Shown piece by piece: positions 18,289-27,032 of a stretch of DNA of 64,000 nucleotides. The notes beneath the pieces were generated by a model. The model did not search any database. It was not told where the DNA came from and worked only from the letters and a program-made list of their open reading frames with translations. Source of the DNA: Xanthomonas prunicola (GTDB lineage Bacteria > Pseudomonadota > Gammaproteobacteria > Xanthomonadales > Xanthomonadaceae); assembly GCF_002846205.1 (NCBI RefSeq), contig NZ_PHKV01000001.1:806001-870000 (forward strand), given 5' to 3'. Made by a program: the position numbers and the translations under genes. Each line of letters begins with the position of its first letter. Position 1 is the stretch's first letter.

Positions 18289-19784
18289 GGAAAAATTCCT
18301 TGAGAGACGACGGTAGGCGGCGACCGGTAACTGCGATCGACGGCAGATTGATAGCGCGCGAGGATCGCGTCGCGGCGGGGGCGCCCGTTGGCCGTGAGCA
18401 GGCCTTCGCGTGCACTGAAAGGTGCATCGGCCCGGACGAAGCGCGCCACGCGTGCGTAGTCGGGTAAGCCGGCATTGACCTCGGCGAGCGCCTTGGCGAG
18501 CGCGGCGTCATCGCTGTCGGGCCGGCGCGGCCATAGCACCGCGACGTTGTCGGCCTGTGCCTCGCCCCACACCACCGCCTGCGCAAGCAACGGATGCTGC
18601 AGCAACTCGCTTTCTACCCATTCGGGCGAGACGTTGCGGCCGAACGCGGTGATGAAGACATGTTTGCGACGCCCGGTGATATGCACGAAACCGTCTTGAT
18701 CCACATGCCCCAGATCGCCGGTACGCACCGGCCCTGGTGGTGGCGCGTCCTCACCCAGATACCCAAGTGCCTGCATGCCATCGACTTGAATTTCGCCATC
18801 GACGATCTGCACCTGCGCGTGCGCCAAGGGCTGGCCGACACTGCCGGCACGCGCTGCGCCCGGCCGGTTGAGACAGACCACCGAGCCGCATTCGGTCAGA
18901 CCGTAGCCTTCGAACACCGGCAGCCCCAACGCCGCTGCACGCGCGAGCAAACTCGGGCCGATGTGCCCGCCACCGACGGCGATATAGCGCAACGATGCCG
19001 GCAGGGCCACGCCTTGTTCGGCAGCGCTGACCAGGGCGAGCAGCAACTGCGGCACCAGGATGACGCTCTCGGGTTGATACTGGTGCAGGCAGCGCAGCAG
19101 CGTAGGCACATCCAGACCGCTGGCGCCGGTGTAACCGATCTGCGCCAGCGACGGCAATGCCACCTGCGCACCGGACAACAAGGTCGCGTAAAGCCCGGCC
19201 ACGTTCTCCAGCAAGGTGGACAACGGCATCAGGCAAAGATGCCGACGCGGTGCGATAGCAGCCGAGGCATCCACCAGCGACGCCGCCACCGTGAGCAAGC
19301 TGTCAGCCGACAGGCACACGCCCTTGGGGCGACCGGTGGTGCCGGAGGTGTAGGTGATGCAGGCAGTGGCATCCGGCAGTGCAGGCTGCTCGACGACCGC
19401 AGCCACCCGCCAAAAGCGCAGCGCATCCTGCTGCAGCGCTGGGAGCAAACCGCTGGTCCCCGGCGGCGCGGCGGCGGCGGCACCGGTCACCACACATTGC
19501 GCGCCACTGGAGGTCAGCGCATGCAGTGCCTGTGCATCGGAGAAGAACGTCGGTAATGGCACGTGCACGGCGTCGATCAGACGTAGCGCCAGGTCCAGGA
19601 TCAACCAGTCCGGACCGTTGTCCAGCCGACTGGCCACTCGCGTCAGGCTGGCGGTCTGCAGGCGCGCTGCCAACCGCGCGACCGCGTCGGCCAAGGTCTG
19701 CGCGCCCAGGCTACTGGTAGCGCTCAGCACCCGCGGTGCAGGCCCGTGTGGCTCAGCGAGCAATTGGGCAAATCGTGCGCTCAT
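18285..19784 (-). CDS. AMP-binding (adenylate-forming) acid-CoA ligase-like enzyme
   Basis: A 499-residue member of the ANL superfamily. The P-loop is ITYTSGTTGRPKGV, the A5 motif GYGLTECGSVV, the A7 motif RTGDLGHVDQDGF and the A8 hinge ITGRRKHVFITAFGRNVSPEWVE, a pattern closest to long-chain acyl-CoA synthetases. In the C-terminal motif the usual catalytic lysine of NGK is replaced: the sequence reads LLTANGRPRRDAI. It probably activates a fatty or other carboxylic acid as an acyl-adenylate. The start is ATG 19784, overlapping the stop of the hemolysin-family gene (ATGA). No carrier-protein or condensation domain is attached. Confidence 0.88.
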   Translation of the reverse strand: MSARFAQLLAEPHGPAPRVLSATSSLGAQTLADAVARLAARLQTASLTRVASRLDNGPDWLILDLALRLIDAVHVPLPTFFSDAQALHALTSSGAQCVVTGAAAAAPPGTSGLLPALQQDALRFWRVAAVVEQPALPDATACITYTSGTTGRPKGVCLSADSLLTVAASLVDASAAIAPRRHLCLMPLSTLLENVAGLYATLLSGAQVALPSLAQIGYTGASGLDVPTLLRCLHQYQPESVILVPQLLLALVSAAEQGVALPASLRYIAVGGGHIGPSLLARAAALGLPVFEGYGLTECGSVVCLNRPGAARAGSVGQPLAHAQVQIVDGEIQVDGMQALGYLGEDAPPPGPVRTGDLGHVDQDGFVHITGRRKHVFITAFGRNVSPEWVESELLQHPLLAQAVVWGEAQADNVAVLWPRRPDSDDAALAKALAEVNAGLPDYARVARFVRADAPFSAREGLLTANGRPRRDAILARYQSAVDRSYRSPPTVVSQGIFP

Positions 19785-20461
19785 GCACCCACTCCCATCA
19801 GGTACGGCAACGTTTCGATGCCCGGGCGTGCGGCCTGGGTACGCAGCGCCTGCCGCTCCAGCAAAAATGCATGCCCGGCGGCGACGTCGCCGCATACCAC
19901 CTGCGGTTGGGTGGCGTAATAGCTGCCCCAGTCGGTGTCATCGTCGCGAAGGCGTGACTGCACGGCAGGCGCCAGCACCACCGTCCCTAGCTGTAGCCGA
20001 TCGAAGGTATTGCGCAGGCCACGAGTCGCAGCGAACAACACCCAGCGCACGCCGGCGTTGTGCAGCGCGTGGGTCATTTGCGGAATCAGTGCGCGTGCAC
20101 TGCCGGAACTGATCGCCGCAAAGTTACCCACCTCGGCAAGCCCGGAGCGCGCCACCGGCGCAGCCATGCGGGCAGCCAACGCCGACTCGGCAGGTTCGTC
20201 GAGATACTGCTCCACGAACAAGCTACCAGCGCTGCCGAGCCGCATCCCCACTGCCGCCATCAGTGCGCCATCCGCATCGCGGTAAACCAGCAGCTGCGGC
20301 AGAAAGCTGCGCAACTGCGCGCCGTAGCGCCGCAGATAGACCGCAGCGATAAAGCGTTCGGCCTCCTGGCGCTGTGCGTGCCCAACCTCGATCAGGCTGG
20401 CACTGGCAAATGCAGGGCGGGAGTACAACCGGGAAGGCGCGGTGATGATCATGCAGCGCAT
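19781..20461 (-). CDS. Thermostable hemolysin family protein
   Basis: A 226-residue protein matching the family named after the Vibrio delta-VPH thermostable hemolysin. Typical elements are an R-rich strand with RFIAAVYLRRYGAQLRSFLP, the LFVEQYLDEPAE segment, and EVGNFAAISSGSARALIPQM, which looks like the acceptor/CoA-binding part of GNAT-like acyltransferases. It has no signal peptide. The haemolytic label may be misleading; an N-acyl or other transferase role is my inference from the EVGN..A motif. Two starts are possible, ATG 20461 or ATG 20452, and neither has a strong ribosome site. First gene of the seven-gene minus-strand operon and divergent from the acyl-CoA hydrolase gene. Confidence 0.78.
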   Translation of the reverse strand: MRCMIITAPSRLYSRPAFASASLIEVGHAQRQEAERFIAAVYLRRYGAQLRSFLPQLLVYRDADGALMAAVGMRLGSAGSLFVEQYLDEPAESALAARMAAPVARSGLAEVGNFAAISSGSARALIPQMTHALHNAGVRWVLFAATRGLRNTFDRLQLGTVVLAPAVQSRLRDDDTDWGSYYATQPQVVCGDVAAGHAFLLERQALRTQAARPGIETLPYLMGVGA

Positions 20462-20603
20462 GCTGGGCTGGTTCGATTAAGTGACCATGAGCCGTGTGTT
20501 ACCGAGTTGTAATTTCTGCAGTAGTAATTCGTTGCGCGGTGTCAGGCCTGGCCCGACAGCTGTCGGTGCATGCACGACAACGCTTTCGGCTACGCTCTCG
20601 CGC

Positions 20604-22562
20604 ATGAGCACACATGTCACTGAGTTGAGCACCGCGGTTTCGCACATCCTGCAACGTATCGACGGCCCGCTGCGCGTCGGCGCACCGCTGGGCATCGGCA
20701 AGCCGCACCGGCTGCTGAACGCGCTATATGCGCAACTCAAGGACACGCCGTCGCGGCCACTGGCCCTTTACACGGCGTTATCGCTCAACCCGCCCAAGCC
20801 GGGTGCCGGACTCGAAGCACGCTTTGCCGCACCGTTCATCGCCCGCCATTTCGGTGACGATTTTCCGCGCCTTGCGTATGTCGACGCCATGCTGCACGAC
20901 GCCCTGCCCGCGCATGTGCAAGTGGAAGAGTTCTACATGCAGTCCGGCGGGCTATTGCATTCCACCCAGGCCCAGGCCGACTACACGAGTCTGAACTACA
21001 CGCACGCCGCCGCAGCGGTAGCGCAACGCGCACCCAATCTGATCGTGCAAAAAGTGGCGCGCGAACCCGGCGGCACGCGGCTGTCGTTATCGTGCAACAA
21101 CGACATCACCCACGACACGCTGGATGCGGTGCAGGCGCTCGGCTTGCCGCGGCCGATGCTGGTGGCGGAAGTGGACCCTCAACTGCCGTGGCTGGGTGGG
21201 ACCGCAGCAGTGGATGCCGCGTTCTTCGATCTCATCATCGATCTACCGGGCCCCTCACCACACCTGTTCGGTTTGCCGCGACAGCCGGTGAATAGTATCG
21301 ACTACGCCATTGGCCTGTATGCCAGCACGCTGGTGCGCGATGGCGGCACCTTGCAGATCGGCATCGGCACGCTCGCCGACGCGCTGAGCCATGCGTTGGT
21401 GCTGCGACATACCGACAACGCGACCTATCGCCGCGTGCTGCATGCACTGGATCCGGCACTGGAACGCCACCCGGCCGTGCAGGCCAGCGGCGGCCTGGAG
21501 CCGTTCGCCATCGGCTTGTACGGTTGCAGCGAAATGCTCAACGAAGGCTTCAAGCAACTGGTGGATAGCGGCGTGATCCGGCGCAAGGTGCACGACGATC
21601 TGCCGCTGATGCAGCGCATCGCCGATGGCAGCGCCGACGCAACCGATTACGCACGCCTGGCGGACGAGGGCGAGTTTCTGCATGGCGCGTTCTATCTCGG
21701 CTCGCCTGCGCTTTATCAATGGCTGCGCGATCTGGATGCGCCGACACGCGCGGCGATCGGCATGCGTCGCATCAGCGAGATCAATCAGCTCTACGATGGC
21801 AACGAAGCGTTGGGTCGGTTGAAGCGCAAGGATGCACGCTTCTTCAACTCCTGCATGATGGCGACAGCGTTGGGGGCAGCGGTGTCCGATGGACTGGAGG
21901 ATGGCCGCATCGTGTCCGGCGTTGGCGGGCAATACAACTTCGTGGCGATGGCACATGCGTTGCCGCAGGCACGTAGCACCTTGATGCTGCGCGCCACCCG
22001 CGAGGCGGGCGCAAACACGGCCAGCAACGTGCGCTGGAACTACGGCCACACCACTATTGCGCGCCACCTGCGCGATCTGTACATCACCGAATACGGTATC
22101 GCCGACCTGCGCCACAAGACCGATCAGGACTGCGTGCTGGAAATGGCCGCCATCTGCGATGTCCGCTTCCAGCACGACCTGCTTGCCCAGGCCAAACAAT
22201 CGCGCAAGCTACGCACAGCGCCGGTAGTGCCGGTACGTGCGCAACGCAACACACCACAGGCACTCGAACAGGCGCTGGCGCCATTTCGGCGTGACGGCAG
22301 CCTGCCCGATTACCCGCTCGGCAGTGACTTCACCGAGATAGAGCAGCGTCTGCTGCCCGCATTGGGCTGGCTCAAACGCGCAACCTCCAGCACTGGCGGA
22401 AAAATCGCCACCGTGTCTCGCGCACTGCTCGCACGCGAGGCATCCAACGCCACCGATGTGGCCTGCCTGCAACGCATGGCACTCGATGCGCCAAGCAGCC
22501 TGGGCGACCGCCTGCAGGCGCGGCTCCTGACCCATGCGCTGCGGCAGACCGCCGTTCCATAA
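20604..22562 (+). CDS. Acetyl-CoA hydrolase/transferase family protein
   Basis: A 652-residue CoA-transferase-type enzyme that should hydrolyse acyl-CoA or move CoA between carboxylic acids. The C-terminal domain holds the conserved stretches GRIVSGVGGQYNFVAMAHALP and ASNVRWNYGHTTIARHLRDLYITEYGIADLR, which are typical of the acetyl-CoA hydrolase/transferase C-terminal domain. At 652 residues it is longer than the usual 430-500; the extra length lies in the N-terminal part and in a C-terminal extension after about residue 550. Start ATG 20604 is chosen because the preceding 41 codons have no protein-like character. It is divergent from the seven-gene operon, from which it is separated by 142 bases. 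Confidence 0.87.
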   Translation: MSTHVTELSTAVSHILQRIDGPLRVGAPLGIGKPHRLLNALYAQLKDTPSRPLALYTALSLNPPKPGAGLEARFAAPFIARHFGDDFPRLAYVDAMLHDALPAHVQVEEFYMQSGGLLHSTQAQADYTSLNYTHAAAAVAQRAPNLIVQKVAREPGGTRLSLSCNNDITHDTLDAVQALGLPRPMLVAEVDPQLPWLGGTAAVDAAFFDLIIDLPGPSPHLFGLPRQPVNSIDYAIGLYASTLVRDGGTLQIGIGTLADALSHALVLRHTDNATYRRVLHALDPALERHPAVQASGGLEPFAIGLYGCSEMLNEGFKQLVDSGVIRRKVHDDLPLMQRIADGSADATDYARLADEGEFLHGAFYLGSPALYQWLRDLDAPTRAAIGMRRISEINQLYDGNEALGRLKRKDARFFNSCMMATALGAAVSDGLEDGRIVSGVGGQYNFVAMAHALPQARSTLMLRATREAGANTASNVRWNYGHTTIARHLRDLYITEYGIADLRHKTDQDCVLEMAAICDVRFQHDLLAQAKQSRKLRTAPVVPVRAQRNTPQALEQALAPFRRDGSLPDYPLGSDFTEIEQRLLPALGWLKRATSSTGGKIATVSRALLAREASNATDVACLQRMALDAPSSLGDRLQARLLTHALRQTAVP

Positions 22563-22754
22563 CAAAGTGTCGCGATTTGCAAACGACACCAACACACAGC
22601 GGCAAGGCCTGACGCATCACGGACACACAGCGGAAAGATATGCGTCAAACTGAGCCGCGATGATGGCGACCTCATCGCTTTCTGGCTGTGCTGCATGCCT
22701 CTTTTTCACGCGTTTACTGCTGTTACGTCAGGTATCAATCGCAGAACGAAGTTG

Positions 22755-23870
22755 ATGCGTGCAAAGCGAAGAAATACCCCGCGCCCCGCCATTTTTACCG
22801 TGCTATTGCTGAGCAGTCTTGTTGCGCAGGCTGCGCCGCGCCTCACCGATCTGCAGTACATCGGTAGCCACAACAGCTACCACGCGGGCTTTGCGCCCAG
22901 CGAAGCGGCGTTGCTGAAGCAACTCGACCCAGCACTGTTTGCCGCGCTGGATTACCGCCATCCCGCATTGACGCAGCAACTCGACGATGGCGTCCGCCAA
23001 CTCGAACTGGACGTCTTCGCCGATGCACAGGGCGGGCGTTACGCGCACCCGGCCATCGTTGCGCAGATCGCCAAGGCCGGCCTGCCGGCCGCACCGGCGA
23101 GCGCGCCCATTGGGGTGATGGACAGGCCCGGCTTCAAGGTCATGCATGTGCAGGATCTGGACCAGCACAGCAACTGCCAACCGTTGATTGCCTGCCTGCA
23201 GGAAATCCGCACCTGGTCGAAGCAGCACCCGGACCATGTGCCGATCTTCATCCTGCTCGAAACCAAGCAGTCGCCAATCCAGTTGGCGTTTCCCACCGTG
23301 CAACCCGAACCGTTCGATGCGAAGGCGATGGACGCGCTGGATGCCGAATTACGTTCGGTATTCCAACCCGGTGAATACATCAGCCCCGATCAAGTGCGTG
23401 GCAGCGCGCGCACGCTCAATGCTGGCGTGCTCGCGCATGGCTGGCCGTCGTTGGCCCAGGCGCGCGGCAAGGTGGTGTTCCTGCTCGACCAACGTGTTGC
23501 CGGCGCCAGCTACCTGCCCGGCCACCCATCGCTGCGCGGCCGCGTGTGCTTTACCAATGCAGCGCCTGGCGAAGACGATGCCGCCTTCATCGAACGCAAC
23601 GACGGACCTGCCGATGAAATCAAGAAGCTGGTCAAGGCCGGCTATCTGGTGCGTACGCGTACCGATGCCGACTTGAAAGAAGCACAGCACAACGACACGT
23701 CCCGGCGCGACGCCATGCTGGCCAGCGGCGCGCAATTGCTCAGCACCGACTTCCCGCCCAACGAGCCGGCCGACAACGGCTACGTGGTGCGCTTCGATGG
23801 CGATGCCGTGGCACGTTGCAATCCGCAACGTCCGGGCGTGCGTTGCGACGGCGTGGACCTGCATCACTGA
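22755..23870 (+). CDS. Secreted Ca2+-dependent phosphoinositide phospholipase C-like enzyme
   Basis: A 371-residue exported enzyme. The signal peptide ends VAQA-A (about residue 27). The mature N-terminus LQYIGSHNSYHAGF carries the first catalytic His of the PI-PLC fold, and RQLELDVFAD the metal-binding/substrate region. The remainder (MHVQDLDQHSNCQPLI; PIFILLETK; GKVVFLLDQ; LLSTDFPP) follows the C1-type phosphoinositide phospholipase C family. It would cleave phosphoinositides or related phosphodiesters outside the cell. Start ATG 22755 is chosen because it opens the signal peptide; the frame upstream lacks one. A large TonB-dependent receptor follows 132 bases downstream, suggesting a hydrolysis-and-uptake pair. 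Confidence 0.85.
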   Translation: MRAKRRNTPRPAIFTVLLLSSLVAQAAPRLTDLQYIGSHNSYHAGFAPSEAALLKQLDPALFAALDYRHPALTQQLDDGVRQLELDVFADAQGGRYAHPAIVAQIAKAGLPAAPASAPIGVMDRPGFKVMHVQDLDQHSNCQPLIACLQEIRTWSKQHPDHVPIFILLETKQSPIQLAFPTVQPEPFDAKAMDALDAELRSVFQPGEYISPDQVRGSARTLNAGVLAHGWPSLAQARGKVVFLLDQRVAGASYLPGHPSLRGRVCFTNAAPGEDDAAFIERNDGPADEIKKLVKAGYLVRTRTDADLKEAQHNDTSRRDAMLASGAQLLSTDFPPNEPADNGYVVRFDGDAVARCNPQRPGVRCDGVDLHH

Positions 23871-24002
23871 GCGCAGCACCACGCGCGCTAGCGCAAGCCA
23901 CCCCACGCAACAGACCCATCGCAATGGAAGGCGTCGGCAGTCTATGCCCGTGCCCGTTGACCGGGTTCGGGCCTCCCTTTCCCATCACGCGAGCCCCCCA
24001 GC

Positions 24003-26717
24003 ATGCAGTTTCACCGCCCCTTCCACCGTTTGAGCTGCGCCATTGCAGTGGTGCTTTCCGCACCCTCGTTTGCGTGCGCCGCCGAGATGACCACCACCAC
24101 GCTGGACTCGGTCAACGTGCAAGCCACGCAGGCCGCGGCGCCGGGCTCGCTCAGCGAACAGCGTCTGTCCAATAGCGTCAACAGCGTGATGAGCAAGCAG
24201 CAAATCGATGCCATCCCCTCCGGCGGCATTGCCGATGTGGTGGCGCATATGCCGGGGCTGTCGTCCTACAGCGACATGCATCTTGGCCAGGCCACCACCG
24301 GCGAGAACGCTTACGTCAGCATTCGCGGCATGGACGCCAGCTATAACGCATACACGCTCAACGGGTTCGGCATGCCGGAAACCGACTCGTCGACGCGCGC
24401 GATCTCCTTGAACATGCTGGCGCCGTTCGGCATCCAATCGGTGCAGGTGTCCAAGTCGCCCACACCCGACATGCCCGGTGACGCCATCGGCGGTGCGATC
24501 GATATGCGCACGCCCAACGCGTTCGATTTCGACCAGGAGTTTTATGCCAAGAGCACCGCGCAAGGCCAGCTCAACGCGCTGGCCTCGCATCTGGGCGGCA
24601 AGGACACCGGCGGCACGTTCCAGCAGGAGATCGCCTGGAAATTCGGCAGCGACCATGCCTTTGGCCTGTACGCATCGGCCTACTACGGCAAGAACGACAA
24701 CATGGCGCAGGCACCGGCGCCCAACAGCAAATACGTGCCGGCCGACCCCGCACTGGCCAATGCAACCGATCTACGCGCTGTCGGCCCGCTGATCAGCACG
24801 CGCTACAAATACAGCCTGTACACCAGCCAGATCGAACGCTATGGCGGCAACCTCTCGCTCGATTGGCAAGGCGACAACAGTGCGCTCTATGCACGCGCCA
24901 TCTACGGCAGCTACGGCGTCACCGGGCAACAGGATCAATCCAGCGCACGCCTGGAAACCTATCGCAACCAACCCACGGCGGTGCGCGGCGGCTACTTCAA
25001 TACCCACGACATCGACGAGAAACTGGCGACTTTGCAGCTTGGCGGCCAGACCACGCTGGACCGTCTGCGCTTGAACTACGGAGCTTCGGTCGGGCGTGGC
25101 ACGCGCAGCCGGCCGGATTATGTCTCGGCCAGTCTGTATGGCTATACCCCAGGCAGCTTCGCCTTCGACCTCAGCGACCCGACCTACCCCAGCATCGGCC
25201 CCAGCTCGGCGGCGTTGAAGGACTTCTTCTACAACCTGGATTCGTCGCTGCTGTGGAAAGTGCAAGGCCACGATGCCGGCAGTCACGACAACCGCGTCAA
25301 CGCGCACACCGATATCACCTACCAGGTCGATGGCGATGTGCTGGACAGCGTCAAGGTCGGCCTGTCTGCCGATCACTCCGACCGCGGTGCGTACGACCAC
25401 CCGTTTTTCCACAAGGACGGCAACTTCGTGACCAACGGGCCATATTTTGGTGGCCCCAATTACGCGTTCCCCACCGCTGGCGGCCCCCCGCTGAGCGCCA
25501 TCCCCGGCCGCCTCACCTACAACGCCTTCGATGGGCACTACGCAGGTCCGTTCAAGCTGCTGGACCGCAACTGGATGCGCGCGCAAGCCCTGCCCTACAA
25601 ATACGTCGACGACCCCAACGGCGCGGGCGTCTACACCGCCAATGACTACAACGCCAACACCACCTCCAGCACCGAAGCGATCTATTCGGGCTACGCGATG
25701 GCCGCACTGCACATCGGCCAGGTCAGCATCCTGCCCGGCGTGCGCTACGAGTTGACCCGCTATTCGGCCGATTCCTGGCAATCCAGCGGCGACGGCACCA
25801 GCGGCGGTTTCGTCGGCACCGGCAGCACCTATGGGCAAGTCCTGCCCGGTATCAGCATCAACTATCGGCCCGACGATCTCTCCGTCTACCGCGCCTCGCT
25901 GCGCCGCAGTTTCAGCCGTCCGGCCTTTGGCCTGATTTCCGGCGAGACGGTGTACTCCATCGACGACACCCAGCGCGTGGTGGGCATTTCCAAACCCAAT
26001 CCCGATCTGCAGCCGAGCAAGGCCGACAACGCCGATCTGTCGGCCGAGTTCTACGACCACAACGGCGGCGTGCTCAGCGCCTCGACCTACTACAAGCGCA
26101 TTACCGGCTTCATCTACACCTCGCAATCGGCGACCAGTAACGACAACACACTCGGCGGCCTGGTGCCGACCGGCACCACCTTCGAAAACGGCGTGCCGGT
26201 GACCATGCCGCAAAACGGGGGCACCGCCACGCTGTACGGGCTGGAGCTGGCCGGCAGCAAGCGCCTGCAGGACTTGCCGGGCATCTGGAGCAACCTTGGC
26301 GTCACCGCCAACCTCACCTTGCAACGCAGCGAAGCGGACAGCAAACGGGCCGACCAACCGGAAAAAACCTGGTTGCCGCGTGCGCCGGAGCGTATCTACA
26401 ACCTGGATCTGTTCTACGACGATACGCACCTGCGCGCCGACCTGAGCTACAACTACACCGGCCTGCAATTGCTGGGGCTGACCACCGACCGGCTCAATTA
26501 CTATCTGCAGCCGGTCAAGTCGCTGGATTTCAGCGCCACCTATCACCTGCCGCACCACGTCGACGTGGGCGTATCGGCCAAGAACCTGCTCAACGCCGCC
26601 ACGTTCTACGAAACCCAGGGCAAGTCCGATCGCTACATGGCCTACGATCCCGGCGCCGATGGCGCTTACGTGCAGACCGGGCGGGTGTACCTGCTGACAG
26701 TGGGCTATACCTACTGA
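24003..26717 (+). CDS. Large TonB-dependent outer-membrane receptor
   Basis: A 904-residue active transporter of the outer membrane. The signal peptide ends SFACA-A (about residue 27). After a TonB-box-like segment (TTLDSVNVQAT) comes the plug domain (LSNSVNSVMSKQQIDAIPSG...GLSSYSDMHLG...FGMPETDSSTRAISLN) and then the 22-strand barrel with aromatic-rich strands. The C-terminus is TGRVYLLTVGYTY, an appropriate beta-signal with terminal Tyr. The plug is of the CarB/IroN-like general TBDR type, not typical siderophore. The substrate is unknown; the neighbouring PLC-like enzyme suggests inositol phosphates or glycerophosphodiesters. Start ATG 24003 opens the signal peptide; there is no strong ribosome site. 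Confidence 0.92.
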   Translation: MQFHRPFHRLSCAIAVVLSAPSFACAAEMTTTTLDSVNVQATQAAAPGSLSEQRLSNSVNSVMSKQQIDAIPSGGIADVVAHMPGLSSYSDMHLGQATTGENAYVSIRGMDASYNAYTLNGFGMPETDSSTRAISLNMLAPFGIQSVQVSKSPTPDMPGDAIGGAIDMRTPNAFDFDQEFYAKSTAQGQLNALASHLGGKDTGGTFQQEIAWKFGSDHAFGLYASAYYGKNDNMAQAPAPNSKYVPADPALANATDLRAVGPLISTRYKYSLYTSQIERYGGNLSLDWQGDNSALYARAIYGSYGVTGQQDQSSARLETYRNQPTAVRGGYFNTHDIDEKLATLQLGGQTTLDRLRLNYGASVGRGTRSRPDYVSASLYGYTPGSFAFDLSDPTYPSIGPSSAALKDFFYNLDSSLLWKVQGHDAGSHDNRVNAHTDITYQVDGDVLDSVKVGLSADHSDRGAYDHPFFHKDGNFVTNGPYFGGPNYAFPTAGGPPLSAIPGRLTYNAFDGHYAGPFKLLDRNWMRAQALPYKYVDDPNGAGVYTANDYNANTTSSTEAIYSGYAMAALHIGQVSILPGVRYELTRYSADSWQSSGDGTSGGFVGTGSTYGQVLPGISINYRPDDLSVYRASLRRSFSRPAFGLISGETVYSIDDTQRVVGISKPNPDLQPSKADNADLSAEFYDHNGGVLSASTYYKRITGFIYTSQSATSNDNTLGGLVPTGTTFENGVPVTMPQNGGTATLYGLELAGSKRLQDLPGIWSNLGVTANLTLQRSEADSKRADQPEKTWLPRAPERIYNLDLFYDDTHLRADLSYNYTGLQLLGLTTDRLNYYLQPVKSLDFSATYHLPHHVDVGVSAKNLLNAATFYETQGKSDRYMAYDPGADGAYVQTGRVYLLTVGYTY

Positions 26718-27032
26718 CCACCAGGCCAGTGCAGTAGGCGGTCAGGTGGGTGCTCGCGCACGTGGGCGCACAGGTCATCGGTCGATTGTCTGCGCATGAC
26801 GCAGGCGATCGGCCTCCGATCCATGGTGCGAGGTCTCACAAGCGAACCTGCACGACACCCCGTGCAACGCGGCGGTGTCGTGCAGACGGCCGCGTAGCCC
26901 GGAACCGCATCGCCCTCATCGACCAAGGACCGCAGCGCCATCGCACCTCAGTCAGTCCGGGTGCAGCCATTTCACGCAGCAAACGCAGGCCGCTGCGGCA
27001 CTGTGCGTGCTTGCCTCTTTGCGGATCTGCAC
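26718..27032 (+). other. Intergenic region with a strong inverted repeat
   Basis: About 315 bases between the TonB receptor and the L,D-transpeptidase. It contains a perfect 12-bp inverted repeat CTGCACGACACC / GGTGTCGTGCAG at 26848-26859 and 26874-26885 (14-base loop) without a T-run. A plain rho-independent terminator is therefore unlikely. No small gene is supported. Confidence 0.55.

Noticed and set aside
24771-26558. 595-codon open frame on the minus strand
   Set aside because: Antisense to the TonB receptor gene; composition without domains (Val/Gly/Arg-rich).
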